DNA of 64,000 bases from Chryseobacterium sp. GVT01B (lineage in GTDB: Bacteria; Bacteroidota; Bacteroidia; Flavobacteriales; Weeksellaceae): NCBI RefSeq assembly GCF_019970045.1, contig NZ_JAHXYI010000007.1, positions 186,001 to 250,000 of the forward strand, read 5' to 3'. This document shows, one piece after another, positions 36,728 through 47,700 of the stretch. Both the position numbers and the translations under genes were made by a program. The notes beneath the pieces are model-generated. The model ran no database searches. It was not told the origin of the DNA and saw only the letters and a program-made list of their open reading frames with translations. Each line of letters starts with the position of its first letter. The stretch's first letter is position 1.

Positions 36728-37426
36728 ATGTTTAAGACTAAAGATGCTTGGATGAATTTCTTTTATTCATTCGGTGCTGCAATTGTAATTCTTGGAGCTT
36801 GGCTTAAAATTACTCACATTACCTTGGGACCAATTAACGGTAACATCGCTCTTACCGTGGGACTTATTACTGAGGCGATTATCTTTATCATTTTTGCATT
36901 TGACCCTCCAAAATCTGAAGAGTCTTATGCTTGGGAAAATGTTTATCCTGAATTATTAGATAAGCATGCTAACCCAAATCCATTACACTCTAATGTATCT
37001 TCCAGAAATAACAATGCTGCAGCTCAATTTGCAGAATTAGAAAATTCTCTTTCTACCAAATTGGACAAAATGCTTGAGGATGCTAGGTTAGATGTTCAAT
37101 TATTTGAAAGACTGAGAACAGGAATTGATAAATTTTCAAACTCTGTTGATCAGATCAATCAAACTGTTGATGTATCTGCTTCTACTCACAAATATAATGA
37201 CCAATTAAATAAAGCTGCTCAGCATATGGAAAGCATGAATGCTCTTTATGCAATGCAACTTGAAAGCGGTAAAAAACAATCAGAATTTGCTAACAAATAT
37301 GTAGCAGATATGCAGAAATCTGCAGAGCAATCTGAGAAATTCAATCAAGAGCTACAAGGTTTAACTTCTAATCTTAACAACTTAAATAGAGTTTATGGTG
37401 GTATGCTAACTGCTATGAAGTCTTAA
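36728..37426 (+). CDS. gldL: T9SS motor protein GldL
   Basis: 232 aa. Two membrane helices near the N-terminus. The conserved residues described for F. johnsoniae GldL sit at the same numbers: Tyr13, Lys27, His30 and Glu49 (LKITHIT and GLITEAIIF). A long cytoplasmic coiled-coil tail follows (AELENSLSTKLDKMLEDARL and later). With GldM it forms the proton-driven motor of T9SS and gliding. It follows gldK by about 50 nt. Confidence 0.96.
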   Translation: MFKTKDAWMNFFYSFGAAIVILGAWLKITHITLGPINGNIALTVGLITEAIIFIIFAFDPPKSEESYAWENVYPELLDKHANPNPLHSNVSSRNNNAAAQFAELENSLSTKLDKMLEDARLDVQLFERLRTGIDKFSNSVDQINQTVDVSASTHKYNDQLNKAAQHMESMNALYAMQLESGKKQSEFANKYVADMQKSAEQSEKFNQELQGLTSNLNNLNRVYGGMLTAMKS

Positions 37427-37478
37427 TTCCTAACCATTTCTAAATTTAACTACTTAATCAAAAAACAAAGAAAAGAGA

Positions 37479-39068
37479 ATGGCACAAGGAAAACAGACCC
37501 CTCGTCAGAAGATGATCAACCTTATGTATTTGGTGTTCATCGCGATGATGGCCCTAAATATTGATGCAGAAATCATCAGATCATACTATGACTCTACCAG
37601 AGCATTGAATGAAACCAGAACTTTAACAGAAAAAAAGAACGAGAAGATCTTTGAAAGAACATTGGAAGCTAAGGCTCAGCAAGTTCCGGATACCTATGCA
37701 CAGCCTTGGGCTCAGTACAAAGTATTGAAAACCAAAATTGATGCGTTGGTGAAATCTGCTCAGGATGTTAAAGATTTGTTGAAAAAACAATCTGAGTTTC
37801 ACGATAAAGATAAGGACGGAAAAGATATTGACGTAAGTGAAAACTTTGCCGCACTTAACAACAACGAAGCAACTACTGAATATTTCTTCAAAGAAGGAGA
37901 TGAAAATACTCCATCAAAGAATGCATTAGATCTGAAAGCTAAAATTGATGACGTAAGAAACTATATCAATTCTACTTTTGGAAGTAATGGCCAGTTACAG
38001 GATTTAGTAGCAAGAGCTAACAAGTCTCTTATTGCGGAGTATCCTAAAGGGACATCTCCAAATGAAAAGACTTGGTTCCAGAATAAATTTTACCATCAGC
38101 CGCTAATTGCTGCAATATCTAATTTGGAGATTATCCAAAATGATGCCAGAAACGTTCAGTCTGATGCATTGGCACTATTACTTCAGGAAAAAGTAGATGC
38201 GAATATTAAATTCTCAAGCTATGAACCTATTGTTTCAGGTCCGGTTGATATCCAGGCAGGAAAACAGGCTGAAGTAAAAGTAATGTTAGGAACTTATTCT
38301 AACAGTAATAAAATCAGTATCTCTGGTGTAAGCAGAGTTGAAAACGGTAAAGGTATTACACAAATTTCAGGATCTGGAATTGGTGAACATAAATTAGGAG
38401 GTACAATTACATTAACAGACGCTTCAGGTAAGCCACAATCTTTCCCTTGGACGCATACTTATAATGTAATCGCAGGACCTAGAGAAGTAAAACTTGAAAA
38501 AGGATTATTGCTTTCTGCTGATAAAATGAATGTAATGTATAGAGGACTTGAGAACCCTGTTTCAGGATCAATCTTAGGTGCTGACAATTCTAAACTTTCA
38601 TTATCTGCTGCAGGAGCTACTGTGAAAGGTAAAGGTCCGGGTAAATGGGATGTAACTCCTACTACAGGAAATGTAGTGAAGTTAACATTATCAGGAACAG
38701 ATCCATATGGTAAAACAGTTTCTCAGGTATTTGAATACAGAATTAAGAACATTCCTAGACCTCAGGGTCAGATCAGAGGTAAGGCTGTAAACTTTATGCC
38801 GGCAGGTTCTATACCAAACCAGATTGTAGCTGCTACTTTACCTGACTTTGACTTCCCTGTTTCGTTTACTGTAAATAGCTTCATTATCAAGCTTCCAGGA
38901 AAAGCAGGTACTCTGATTCAAGGTAGTTCACTATCAGGAGCAGAAGGAATGCTTAGAAACCTTAGACCTGGTGATGTAGTTCAGATTTATGATATTCAGG
39001 CTACGGCTACAGGATTGGGTAACCAGAGACTTAAGGAAATTTCACCTGTAATTATTAATGTACAATAA
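37479..39068 (+). CDS. gldM: T9SS motor protein GldM
   Basis: 529 aa. The N-terminus MAQGKQTPRQKMINLMYLVF includes Arg9 and is followed by a single membrane helix. The large periplasmic part is a string of Ig-like domains (repeated GPVDIQAGKQAEVKVM, VIAGPREVKLEKG and FEYRIKNIPRPQGQIRGK). GldM couples the inner-membrane motor with GldL to the GldK/GldN ring. Same order and spacing as in other flavobacteria. Confidence 0.96.
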   Translation: MAQGKQTPRQKMINLMYLVFIAMMALNIDAEIIRSYYDSTRALNETRTLTEKKNEKIFERTLEAKAQQVPDTYAQPWAQYKVLKTKIDALVKSAQDVKDLLKKQSEFHDKDKDGKDIDVSENFAALNNNEATTEYFFKEGDENTPSKNALDLKAKIDDVRNYINSTFGSNGQLQDLVARANKSLIAEYPKGTSPNEKTWFQNKFYHQPLIAAISNLEIIQNDARNVQSDALALLLQEKVDANIKFSSYEPIVSGPVDIQAGKQAEVKVMLGTYSNSNKISISGVSRVENGKGITQISGSGIGEHKLGGTITLTDASGKPQSFPWTHTYNVIAGPREVKLEKGLLLSADKMNVMYRGLENPVSGSILGADNSKLSLSAAGATVKGKGPGKWDVTPTTGNVVKLTLSGTDPYGKTVSQVFEYRIKNIPRPQGQIRGKAVNFMPAGSIPNQIVAATLPDFDFPVSFTVNSFIIKLPGKAGTLIQGSSLSGAEGMLRNLRPGDVVQIYDIQATATGLGNQRLKEISPVIINVQ

Positions 39069-39090
39069 GGTTAATTTGTAAAATCATATT

Positions 39091-40029
39091 ATGAAAAAAT
39101 ATATTAGCACCCTTTTAGTTTTAGTTTCGGGATTCGCATTTTCCCAAACTATTCTGAATGCTGCTTCTCCCGAAGAATTCAGACAAATGAGATCTGAATC
39201 AATGAGAAAAGCAGGGGATACTGTTATCAGCAATAAAGTAAAGCCTCTTGAATATGGTTTCGTTGATGACAAAGATATTTACAAGAGTATGTTTGTTTGG
39301 GAAATCATTGATATGAATGATAAGATCAACCAGCCATTCTATTATGACAATCCGGATGGTCTTCTTTCAAGCTCTACAAGATCTTTATATCAATTATTAC
39401 TTGATGGAGCTCTTAAAGGTGACATTAAGGAAGTTTATGATGACGAAAACTTTGTGACAAGACTTTCACCTGAAGCAATTCAGAAAAGACTGGAAAGCAT
39501 AAGACTTGACGAAGAAGCAATCGATATTCTTAACTCTGGAAGAACCCTTACAGAAGACGAGAAAAAAAGATTAACAGATATCATCAGAACAACAACTGAT
39601 AAAGTAAAAGTTCTTAAAGTGATGGGTATGTGGTTTATCGATAAGAGAGACGGTCAAATGAAATACAGACCTCTAGGTATCGCAGCTATGGGACCAGATC
39701 CTACATCTGTTGGAAGAATTGGTCCTGACGGTCAGCCTTTAGCTGGTGCTGATGAATTGATCGACTTATTCTGGATCTATTATCCAAGTGCTCGTGATAT
39801 TTTGGCAAATAATTATGTTTTCAATAGAAAAAATTCTTCTGCTGACTTATCTTTTGATGATATCATCAATGCGAGAAGATTCTCTTCTATTATCTACAAG
39901 TCTTCAAGCGGCTTAGGAGATGGTACTATTAAGGACTATATTCCTAAAAACGCTGATGAACAGCTTGAAGAAAGCGATAGAATCAAGTCACAGATTCTTG
40001 ACATGGAAAATGATATGTGGAATTACTAG
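39091..40029 (+). CDS. gldN: T9SS ring protein GldN
   Basis: 312 aa. Signal peptide (MKKYISTLLVLVSGFAFSQ). The body carries the GldN/PorN features YGFVDDKDIYKSMFVWEII, NQPFYYDN, MGMWFIDKRDGQMKYRPLGI and ELIDLFWIYYPSARDILANN. It partners with GldK. It is followed by a strong terminator, so the operon gldKLMN ends here. Confidence 0.96.
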   Translation: MKKYISTLLVLVSGFAFSQTILNAASPEEFRQMRSESMRKAGDTVISNKVKPLEYGFVDDKDIYKSMFVWEIIDMNDKINQPFYYDNPDGLLSSSTRSLYQLLLDGALKGDIKEVYDDENFVTRLSPEAIQKRLESIRLDEEAIDILNSGRTLTEDEKKRLTDIIRTTTDKVKVLKVMGMWFIDKRDGQMKYRPLGIAAMGPDPTSVGRIGPDGQPLAGADELIDLFWIYYPSARDILANNYVFNRKNSSADLSFDDIINARRFSSIIYKSSSGLGDGTIKDYIPKNADEQLEESDRIKSQILDMENDMWNY

Positions 40030-40050
40030 ATTTCACTTGATATTTATAGA

Positions 40051-40081
40051 AAACCTGAGTATTTTTACTCAGGTTTTTTTA
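40051..40081 (+). terminator. Terminator of the gldKLMN operon
   Basis: AAACCTGAGTA, loop TTTT, TACTCAGGTTT, then a long T-run: an 11-bp perfect stem 22 nt after the gldN stop. Confidence 0.85.
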
Positions 40082-40167
40082 TTATGAAATTGCCCTTTGC
40101 TTATTGCCGATCAATAATCAATGCATAGGCGATTACATATGACCTTTAAACAAATGAAATTTCTCAT

Positions 40168-41202
40168 ATGAAAAATGTAGATTATATTATTGTAGGAGAC
40201 GGATATGCAGGGCTTTTCATGGCTCATCAGCTAATTAAAAACAATAAATCCTTTGTGATCTTTTCCGAAGGCAGAAAAAGTGCTTCACAGATTTCAGCCG
40301 GAATTATAAACCCTGTTGTTCTCAAAAAGTTTACCACGTTCTGGAAAGCACAGGAACAAATAGACTTTCTTAAAGACAGTCTCAAAGAAATAGAATCCTA
40401 TACCGGAGAAAATTATCTCATCAATGCTCCCATTCATAGGATTTTTCATGATGAGAACGAACAGAATCTTTGGTTAAAAAAATCAGGGAATGAAGAATTA
40501 TCAGCTTTTCTTGATCAAAATTTTGATTCTTTAAACGGGGTAAAAAACGATTTTCAGACCGGAAAGGTGAATCAGTCTGCCAGACTTAATGTTAATGGAT
40601 TTTTTAGTGGTTTATTCAATTATTTAGAAAAAAATAACCATTTGGTAAAAGAAAGATTCAATTACACCCAATTGAACCCTTCTGAATCGGTTTATAAAGA
40701 TTTTTTTTTCAAAAATATTATTTTCTGTGAAGGAATGGGAGTGAAAGATAATCCTTACTTTTCAGAAATTGCTGTGGTTCCCAATAAAGGGCATCATATA
40801 AAAGTGAAACTTTCCCAACCGATTCCGGAAAATATCACCATTAAAAAGAAACACTTCTTATTCCCCACCGGAAACGGACTTTATTTTTATGGTGGAACCT
40901 ACGACAGGGATCAACTTCATCACCATATCGACGACTCGGCGGTTACTCAACTGGTTAATGGACTTTCTGAGTTCTATCCCTGTGATTTTGAGGTGGAAGA
41001 AGTACATTTTGGCTTTCGTCCCACTGTAAAAGACAGAAGACCAATCATTGGAAGACATGAAACATTAAATAATTTGTATGTTTTTAATGGAATGGGAGCC
41101 CGTGGTATCCTGAATGGTTGCTATTTCTCCCGCGATTTGTTCCATTTCATTGAAAACGATATTCCTTTACATGAAGAAGTTTCATCAAAGAGGTTTCAAT
41201 AG
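40168..41202 (+). CDS. FAD-dependent oxidoreductase (DAO family)
   Basis: 344 aa. The N-terminal dinucleotide-binding motif is VDYIIVGDGYAGLFMAHQL (GxGxxG variant GDGYAG). Later features typical of D-amino-acid-oxidase-like flavoproteins are ISAGIINPVVLKKF near residue 47, EVAVVPNKGHHIKVKLSQP-type substrate strand, and the C-terminal GFRPTVKDRRPIIGRH with NGMGARGILNG. The substrate is unknown. Single gene before the SemiSWEET, 34 nt apart. Confidence 0.87.
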   Translation: MKNVDYIIVGDGYAGLFMAHQLIKNNKSFVIFSEGRKSASQISAGIINPVVLKKFTTFWKAQEQIDFLKDSLKEIESYTGENYLINAPIHRIFHDENEQNLWLKKSGNEELSAFLDQNFDSLNGVKNDFQTGKVNQSARLNVNGFFSGLFNYLEKNNHLVKERFNYTQLNPSESVYKDFFFKNIIFCEGMGVKDNPYFSEIAVVPNKGHHIKVKLSQPIPENITIKKKHFLFPTGNGLYFYGGTYDRDQLHHHIDDSAVTQLVNGLSEFYPCDFEVEEVHFGFRPTVKDRRPIIGRHETLNNLYVFNGMGARGILNGCYFSRDLFHFIENDIPLHEEVSSKRFQ

Positions 41203-41236
41203 CATATCTTAGTATAGAGATTCAAAACCAGAACTT

Positions 41237-41497
41237 ATGGACGTAAATATATTAGGTATTATTGCCGGTTTTCTTACTTCGGTTTCGATGATTCCGCAGC
41301 TTGTAAAGGTGATCCGGGAAAAGAATGTAGAAGATATTTCTCTGCTCATGCTTCTCGTCCTTATTTCCGGGTTGTCACTATGGGTATGGTATGGTTTTGA
41401 AAAAGATGAACTACCAATTATTTTATCAAATTCATTTGCAGTTCTGGTTAATATAAGCCTTCTGATTTGCTATATAATGTTCAATAAAAAAGAGTAG
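41237..41497 (+). CDS. SemiSWEET transporter
   Basis: 86 aa with three membrane helices (MDVNILGIIAGFLTSVSMIP, then ISLLMLLVLISGLSLWVWYG, then SNSFAVLVNISLLICYIMF). The PQ-loop motif MIPQLVKV lies near residue 18. SemiSWEETs dimerise to form a sugar uniporter. It probably shares a transcript with the FAD oxidoreductase; a bidirectional hairpin follows. Confidence 0.9.
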   Translation: MDVNILGIIAGFLTSVSMIPQLVKVIREKNVEDISLLMLLVLISGLSLWVWYGFEKDELPIILSNSFAVLVNISLLICYIMFNKKE

Positions 41498-41510
41498 TCC
41501 TATATAAATG

Positions 41511-41544
41511 AAAAAGACACCTTATCAAAAAGGTGTCTTTATAT
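41511..41544. terminator. Bidirectional terminator
   Basis: AAAGACACCTT, 6-nt loop, AAGGTGTCTTT, between the SemiSWEET and the convergent META-domain gene. Confidence 0.8.
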
Positions 41545-41562
41545 TTTTACTGTAAAAAATTC

Positions 41563-41997
41563 TTACTGAAGAACAAATTTAGCTAAAGGAGCCATCCTTG
41601 CCTTGTTTAATGTAAGCGTATTTCCATTTACAGAGTAGTTATCTGCAGCAAGGACTGCTTTTGTAAACTGGTTTTCAATATCCAGATCTTCACAAGCCAT
41701 CATCGTAGACATTCCCTGATTGAATTTTATTCTCATGATTTCAGGTTTGATCTCGAAGGTTCCTCCAAATCCGTTACATCCGGCATGACCTTCATATCTC
41801 ATTCCATCCATATTAAGTTTGAAATGAGGATTGTTTTTAGGGTTTTTAAGATCAATCGGTTTCCCGTTAAGCTCTGTAAGTTTCCAGGTTTTCCCGGTAA
41901 TATCAGTAGTCGCTTTTTGTGCGTTTTGTGTCTTACATGAAACAACAAGGAATGTTGCAATTACAAGTGCCGATAAGTAATAATATAAACTTTTCAT
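41563..41997 (-). CDS. META-domain lipoprotein (HslJ-like)
   Basis: 144 aa. Lipoprotein-type signal (MKSLYYYLSALVIATFLVVSC). The META fold is seen in TGKTWKLTELNGKPID, GHAGCNGFGGTFEI and GMSTMMACEDLDIENQFTKA, which includes the paired cysteines C-N-G and A-C-E. HslJ-type proteins are linked to heat or novobiocin tolerance in E. coli; no role is known here. It lies about 40 nt downstream of another lipoprotein gene on the same strand. Confidence 0.88.
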   Translation of the reverse strand: MKSLYYYLSALVIATFLVVSCKTQNAQKATTDITGKTWKLTELNGKPIDLKNPKNNPHFKLNMDGMRYEGHAGCNGFGGTFEIKPEIMRIKFNQGMSTMMACEDLDIENQFTKAVLAADNYSVNGNTLTLNKARMAPLAKFVLQ

Positions 41998-42034
41998 AAT
42001 GCTTATTTTTTTTAGATGAATGCTAGTCCTTATG

Positions 42035-42427
42035 CTAATACGATGCCATTTTTGCCGGGCCAGACTGTTTTTTTGCCTGTTTAAGATGGAACAGTACCAT
42101 GTCTACATTCTTTTTAAGGAAAGTTATATTTCCTTTAATATCAGAATATTGATACTCTTCATTGGAGGCCGTATACTCAGGTAAAGCATCACTTTTTTTA
42201 AGGTCAAAAGTTTTACCGTTTAAATGTATTGTTGCGGTATTTTTAGTGTTGTTGATCGTTACTTCTATCTTTTCTCCATAGCTGTCAACATACACATCTT
42301 TGAAAATCTCATCTGTGTTTTCGGGTGCAGCAGCGGTAATGGTTTCAGCTTCTTTTCCGGGATGTTTACACGCTGTTAGGGAAAGAATGGTCAATCCCAG
42401 AAGGATTGGTGTTAATAAATTTTTCAT
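42035..42427 (-). CDS. Small lipoprotein, possibly MliC-like
   Basis: 130 aa. Lipoprotein signal MKNLLTPILLGLTILSLTAC with Cys20, an Ala/Glu linker, then a compact beta domain (VTINNTKNTATIHLNGKTFD, LKKSDALPEYTASNEEY and DIKGNITFLKK). This resembles the MliC lysozyme-inhibitor fold, but the diagnostic residues are not clearly present. Probably co-transcribed with the META-domain gene. Confidence 0.6.
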   Translation of the reverse strand: MKNLLTPILLGLTILSLTACKHPGKEAETITAAAPENTDEIFKDVYVDSYGEKIEVTINNTKNTATIHLNGKTFDLKKSDALPEYTASNEEYQYSDIKGNITFLKKNVDMVLFHLKQAKKQSGPAKMASY

Positions 42428-43045
42428 AGTGATAAGTGATTTTAAAGTGTTTCATGAATTGTGATATTAATACTATATAAATTTACAAATATTTTTAATA
42501 AATATATGTTAATTTTACATAAAGTAACAGTAATTTTAAATTTATACAATTTTAACTCACTGTTTTTTGAAAAATTGTTCATGAAACAGAAAGTAATTAT
42601 TATTGTAGAAAATTGTGGATAATCGTTATTAATTCAGGGATTTTAACGGACTTGTTTTCAGTAATATAGTATACTTTTTTTTCATTTTTCATTTGTTGTG
42701 TAAATTTTCGGCAAAAATAATTCAAAAAGAAGAGAGTAACAATAAGTTAATGTTAATAATCAGAAATTATGATAAAGTTTAGGTTTGTTCACGAAAAATT
42801 TCAAAATAGAGTTCCAGGCCATTAAAATGTTCAAAAAAGAAACAACTTAAAAATTAAAATTTCCTTAATTCAAAAAAAATGGCTTGGTTTTTGAAAATTG
42901 AAACTTGCACAGATGAGATATCAGAATTGCTCGAATTATCTTTGAATAAAGGAAATATTTAATATTTATCATGTTTTTAGATTCAGGTAATTTAAAGGAT
43001 AGTTAAATTTTGTTAATCCATGATGATAATATCATAATCTGGGTG
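42428..43045. other. About 600-nt AT-rich non-coding stretch
   Basis: No credible gene was found on either strand. It separates the lipoprotein pair from the efflux operon and probably carries promoter and control sequence for both sides. No recognisable operator, riboswitch or repeat was seen. Confidence 0.5.
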
Positions 43046-43053
43046 TACATTTG
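43046..43053 (+). promoter_or_regulatory. Putative -7 box before the small membrane protein
   Basis: TACATTTG fits TAnnTTTG. It lies 11 nt before the ATG at 43064, so the mRNA would be nearly leaderless. No TTG at the proper -33 spacing. Confidence 0.4.
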
Positions 43054-43063
43054 CCACTTCAAA

Positions 43064-43450
43064 ATGAGAAACTTTATAGTATACTTTTTAACCGGTCTTT
43101 TTCTGCTCTTTGTAGTAGAAAGCAGACTTGATGTTAAAACGCTTCGAAATGACTATTCCGGTCATGTTTCTCATCATATGCCAAAAAGAGCCAACCGTTT
43201 GAATCAGACTTTTGAAAAACTCTCTGTTCAGCAAATGGCCGATACTGTAGACAATCCTACATTAGAACTTGCCGAAAATGATTTCCAGCTTTCCGATGTA
43301 TGGCAGGCTATTGTTGTTTTTGCAGGAGTTTTCAGCCTGGTCTATATTTTTGGATTAAAAAGCCATAAAAGGTTTAGACCTGATATTCATGGCTTTATTC
43401 TTGGTTTCGCCACCAAAAGATTTATTCTTATTCGTTCCATTAGAATTTAA
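43064..43450 (+). CDS. Small uncharacterised membrane protein
   Basis: 128 aa from the ATG at 43064; an in-frame TTG 18 codons earlier lies upstream of the likely promoter box. One membrane segment is at the N-terminus (MRNFIVYFLTGLFLLFVVES) and a second near residues 84-100 (WQAIVVFAGVFSLVYIFGL), with a soluble stretch between. The C-terminus is basic (FATKRFILIRSIRI). Not recognised. It lies upstream of the RND efflux genes, but the 147-nt gap gives no firm link to them. Confidence 0.6.
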   Translation: MRNFIVYFLTGLFLLFVVESRLDVKTLRNDYSGHVSHHMPKRANRLNQTFEKLSVQQMADTVDNPTLELAENDFQLSDVWQAIVVFAGVFSLVYIFGLKSHKRFRPDIHGFILGFATKRFILIRSIRI

Positions 43451-43597
43451 AATTCAAACAATCTATTCTCTTTCTGCCCTGATTTTCGGGTGGAAATACT
43501 TTACGTTGTGTATATATTGGTAATCGGCACATCGTCCCCCTTTTATTACCGTTTTATTTCTATCAAAACATTAACGATTTATATAAACTCTAGAATT

Positions 43598-44683
43598 ATG
43601 ATAAAGAGAGTTGCTTCGGGAATTGCGCTGAGTTCCCTTCTGCTGGCGGTTGGCTGCAATAAGAAAAAAGAAGAAAAAGAAGAAGTTACCGTATATCCGG
43701 TGACATCCCCTGTAGTAATGGATACAGTAATCAACAAAGAATACGTAGCCCAGATTCAATCTGTAAAAAACATTGAAGTAAGAGCACAGGAAAAAGGTTT
43801 CCTGGAAAAAATCTTTGTAGATGAAGGACAGTACGTGCAGGCGGGACAGACCTTGTTCCGAATTATGCCTAAATTGTACCAGGCAGAATTATTAAAAGCA
43901 AAAGCAGAGGTAGAACAGGCTTCTATCGAACTGAAAAATGCAAGTACATTAGCAGGAAACAATATTGTCTCTAAAAATGAGAAAGCCATGGCAAAAGCCA
44001 AACTGGATGCTGCCAATGCCGAAATGAAGCTGGCTCAGATCCATCTTTCATTTACTGATATCAAGGCACCGTTCTCAGGTGTTATCAACAGAATTCCTTT
44101 GAAACTGGGAAGTCTTGTGGATGAAGGTGATTTGTTGACTTCATTGTCTGATAATACGAGTATCTACACGTACTTTAACGTTTCCGAACCGGAATATTTA
44201 AGTTATCAGACTCACGCTGCAGACAGAGGAAGCAAACAGGTATCCCTGATCACGGCAAACGGAGAAACCTACTCGCAGAAAGGAGAGATCCAGACTATTG
44301 AAGGAGAATTTGATAACGAAACAGGGAATATTGCCTTCCGTGCCAAGTTCCCAAATCCTGATAAGCTCTTGAGAAATGGAGAAACAGGAAAAATACAGAT
44401 GTCAATGCCTGTTCATAATGCGCTCATTATTCCACAGAAAGCTACTTATGAGATTCAGGATCAGAAATATGTATTCGTCATTGATAAAAACGGAGTAGCT
44501 AAATCCCGAAATATCAAAATTGCTTATGAACTTCCGGATCTTTATGTAGTAGGTTCAGGAATCTCAAAAGGAGATCAGATCCTTTTGGAAGGGGTTCAGA
44601 AAGTGAAGGATGATCAAAAGGTGAAAACAAAATTCCAGAATCCTGAGAAAGTTCTTCAATCATTGAAATTAAAAGCAGAGTAG
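43598..44683 (+). CDS. RND efflux periplasmic adaptor lipoprotein
   Basis: 361 aa from the ATG at 43598, giving a lipoprotein signal (MIKRVASGIALSSLLLAVGC). A longer in-frame reading would hide this signal. Membrane-fusion features: EVRAQEKGFLEKIFVDEGQ with a lipoyl half-motif, a coiled-coil hairpin with ELLKAKAEVEQASIELKNAS, DIKAPFSGVINRIPLKLGSL, and the beta-barrel and membrane-proximal domains. First gene of the efflux operon; the permease starts about 20 nt later. Substrate unknown. Confidence 0.93.
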   Translation: MIKRVASGIALSSLLLAVGCNKKKEEKEEVTVYPVTSPVVMDTVINKEYVAQIQSVKNIEVRAQEKGFLEKIFVDEGQYVQAGQTLFRIMPKLYQAELLKAKAEVEQASIELKNASTLAGNNIVSKNEKAMAKAKLDAANAEMKLAQIHLSFTDIKAPFSGVINRIPLKLGSLVDEGDLLTSLSDNTSIYTYFNVSEPEYLSYQTHAADRGSKQVSLITANGETYSQKGEIQTIEGEFDNETGNIAFRAKFPNPDKLLRNGETGKIQMSMPVHNALIIPQKATYEIQDQKYVFVIDKNGVAKSRNIKIAYELPDLYVVGSGISKGDQILLEGVQKVKDDQKVKTKFQNPEKVLQSLKLKAE

Positions 44684-44704
44684 TGGTCTCTAAAATGAAG
44701 TAGT

Positions 44705-47700
44705 ATGTTCAAGAAATTCATTCGCAGACCAGTTCTGTCTATAGTAATCTCATTGATTATTGTATTTATGGGGATATTATCATTGGTAAAACTTCCGGTG
44801 ACACAATTCCCATCCATTTCTCCGCCTAAAGTAAATATTACCGCAGAATATCCCGGAGCTAACAACGAATTGTTGATTAAATCCGTAGTTATCCCTTTGG
44901 AAAGAGGATTAAATGGAGTTCCGGGTATGAAATATATGACCTCGGATGCCGGAAATGACGGGGAAGCTTCCATTCAGATTGTATTTGACCTGGGTACAGA
45001 TCCCAACGTAGCAGCAGTAAACGTTCAGAACCGTGTATCTTCAGTGGTGAATAAACTTCCCCCTCTTGTAGTACGTGAAGGGGTAAAGATCACACGTGAG
45101 GAACCTAACATGTTGATGTATATTAACTTGTATAGTGATGATCCTAAAGCTGACCAGAAATTCCTTTTCAACTATGCAGATATTAACGTAATGTCTGAAT
45201 TGAGAAGGGTAAGCGGTGTTGGTTTTGCCGATATCCTGGGAACGCGTGAATATGCAATGCGTATCTGGCTTAAACCAGATAGATTAACAGCTTATAATAT
45301 TTCAGCTGATGAAGTAATGGAATCTCTGAATGAGCAGAGTTTGGAGGCTTCTCCGGGGAAAACGGGAGAAAGCTCAGGAAAACGTTCTCAGTCATTCGAA
45401 TATGTATTAAAATATCCGGGTCGTTTCAACAATGAAAAAGATTATGGAAACATTATCCTAAAGGCAAAACCGGATGGTGAATCTGTAAGACTGAAGGATG
45501 TTGCAGACATAGAATTCGGAAGCTCCATGTATGATATTTATTCTACATTGAATGGAAAACCTTCCGCGGCAATTACGGTAAAACAATCCTATGGATCTAA
45601 TGCAAGCGATGTTATCAAAAACGTAAAAGCATTGATGAAGGATCTTGAGAAAAATAACTTCCCGAAAGGAATGCATTACGACATCAGTTATGACGTTTCC
45701 AGATTCCTGGATGCATCCATGGAAAAAGTAATTCATACCTTGTTTGAAGCCTTTATTTTGGTTGCTATAGTAGTATTCCTATTCCTTGGAGACTGGCGTT
45801 CAACCTTGATTCCGGCATTAGCCGTTCCGGTTTCATTGGTAGGAACATTTGCTGTGATGTCCGCATTCGGAATTACCCTGAATATGATTTCACTCTTTGC
45901 TTTGGTAATGGCGATCGGGGTTGTAGTAGATGACGCAATTGTAGTCATTGAAGCCGTTCACGCCAAAATGGAAGAAAAACATCTTTCTCCATTGAAGGCA
46001 ACAGAAGAAGCCATGCATGAGATCAGTGGAGCAATTATCGCAATTACTTTGGTAATGGCATCCGTATTTATTCCGATTGCATTTATGTCCGGACCGGTTG
46101 GGGTATTTTACCGTCAGTTCTCTATTACAATGGCTTCATCCATTATCTTATCCGGGGTTGTGGCACTTACTTTAACACCGGCTTTGTGTGCATTGATCTT
46201 AAGAAATAACCATGGTAAGCCTAAAAAGAAGACTCCGGTTACTATTTTCCTTGATAAATTCAATAACCTCTTTACAAAAGGTGCCGGGAAATATGAGAAG
46301 ATGCTGAATAAAACAGTGACGAAGAAAACGATCACGTTGCCATTACTGTTAGCATTTTGTGCCTGTACATTCTTCCTGAGTAACTCTTTACCTTCAGGAT
46401 TTATTCCGGCGGAAGATCAGGGGATGATTTATGCTATTATTCAGACTCCTCCGGGATCTACATTAGAAAGAACCAATCAGATTGCTAAAGAACTTTTAAG
46501 AGAATCTGAAGACATTGATGGTGTACAGTCTGTTTCATCCTTAGCAGGATACGAGATTTTGACAGAAGGTACCGGATCCAACTCTGGAACCTGTCTGATC
46601 AATTTGAAAAGCTGGGAAGAACGTAAAGAATCCGCCGCTGAAATCATAGAAAAACTTGAGGAAAAAGCGAAGAATATTCCGGGTGCCAATATAGAATTCT
46701 TCCAGCCGCCATCCGTTCCCGGATATGGTGCAGCAGGAGGTTTTGAACTTCGTTTACTCGATAAGGCAGGAAGTGGAGACTACCATAAAATGGAACAGGT
46801 GAGTAATGACTTTGTAAAGGAGCTAAAGAAGCGTCCGGAACTTGGGTCTGCATTTACATTCTATTCCGCGAGTTTCCCACAATATATGCTTAAGATTGAT
46901 AATGATCTTGCAGAACAAAAAGGAGTGACTATTGAAAAAGCGATGGATAACTTATCCACATTGATCGGGTCCAACTATGAGACGAGTTTCATTCGTTTTG
47001 ACAGGCCATATAAGGTAATTGTTCAGGCGGGTCCTCAATACCGTGCTCTACCAACAGATCTGTTGAAGCTGTATGTTAAAAATGATAAAGACCAGATGGT
47101 TCCTTATTCAGACTTTATGAGACTGGAAAAGGTATATGGATTATCTGAGATTACAAGACACAATATGTATAACTCTGCAGAGGTGAGTGGAACTCCGGCA
47201 CCAGGATATAGTAGCGGACAGGCAATTAAGGCTATTCAGGAAGTTGCAGATAAAACTCTTCCTAGAGGTTTTGGTATCGACTGGGCAGGTATTTCCAAAG
47301 ATGAAGTAAGCCGTGGAAATGAAGCCGTATTTATCTTCCTGATATGTTTAGGATTCGTTTATCTTATCCTTTCGGCACAATATGAAAGTTTTATTCTTCC
47401 GCTTCCGGTGATTTTATCCCTTCCGGTTGGTATTTTCGGAGCGTTTTTATGCTTAAAACTTTTAGGATTGGAGAATAACATTTATGCACAGGTAGCGATG
47501 GTCATGTTGATTGGACTCTTGGGTAAAAATGCGGTGTTGATTGTCGAGTTTGCTGTACAGAAAAAAGCCGAAGAGGGAATACCTGTGGCAAAAGCTGCTA
47601 TTGAAGGAGCTGCCATTCGTTTCCGTCCGATTCTGATGACATCGTTTGCATTTATTGCCGGTTTGATTCCATTGGTTATTGCAACAGGACCGGGAGCAGT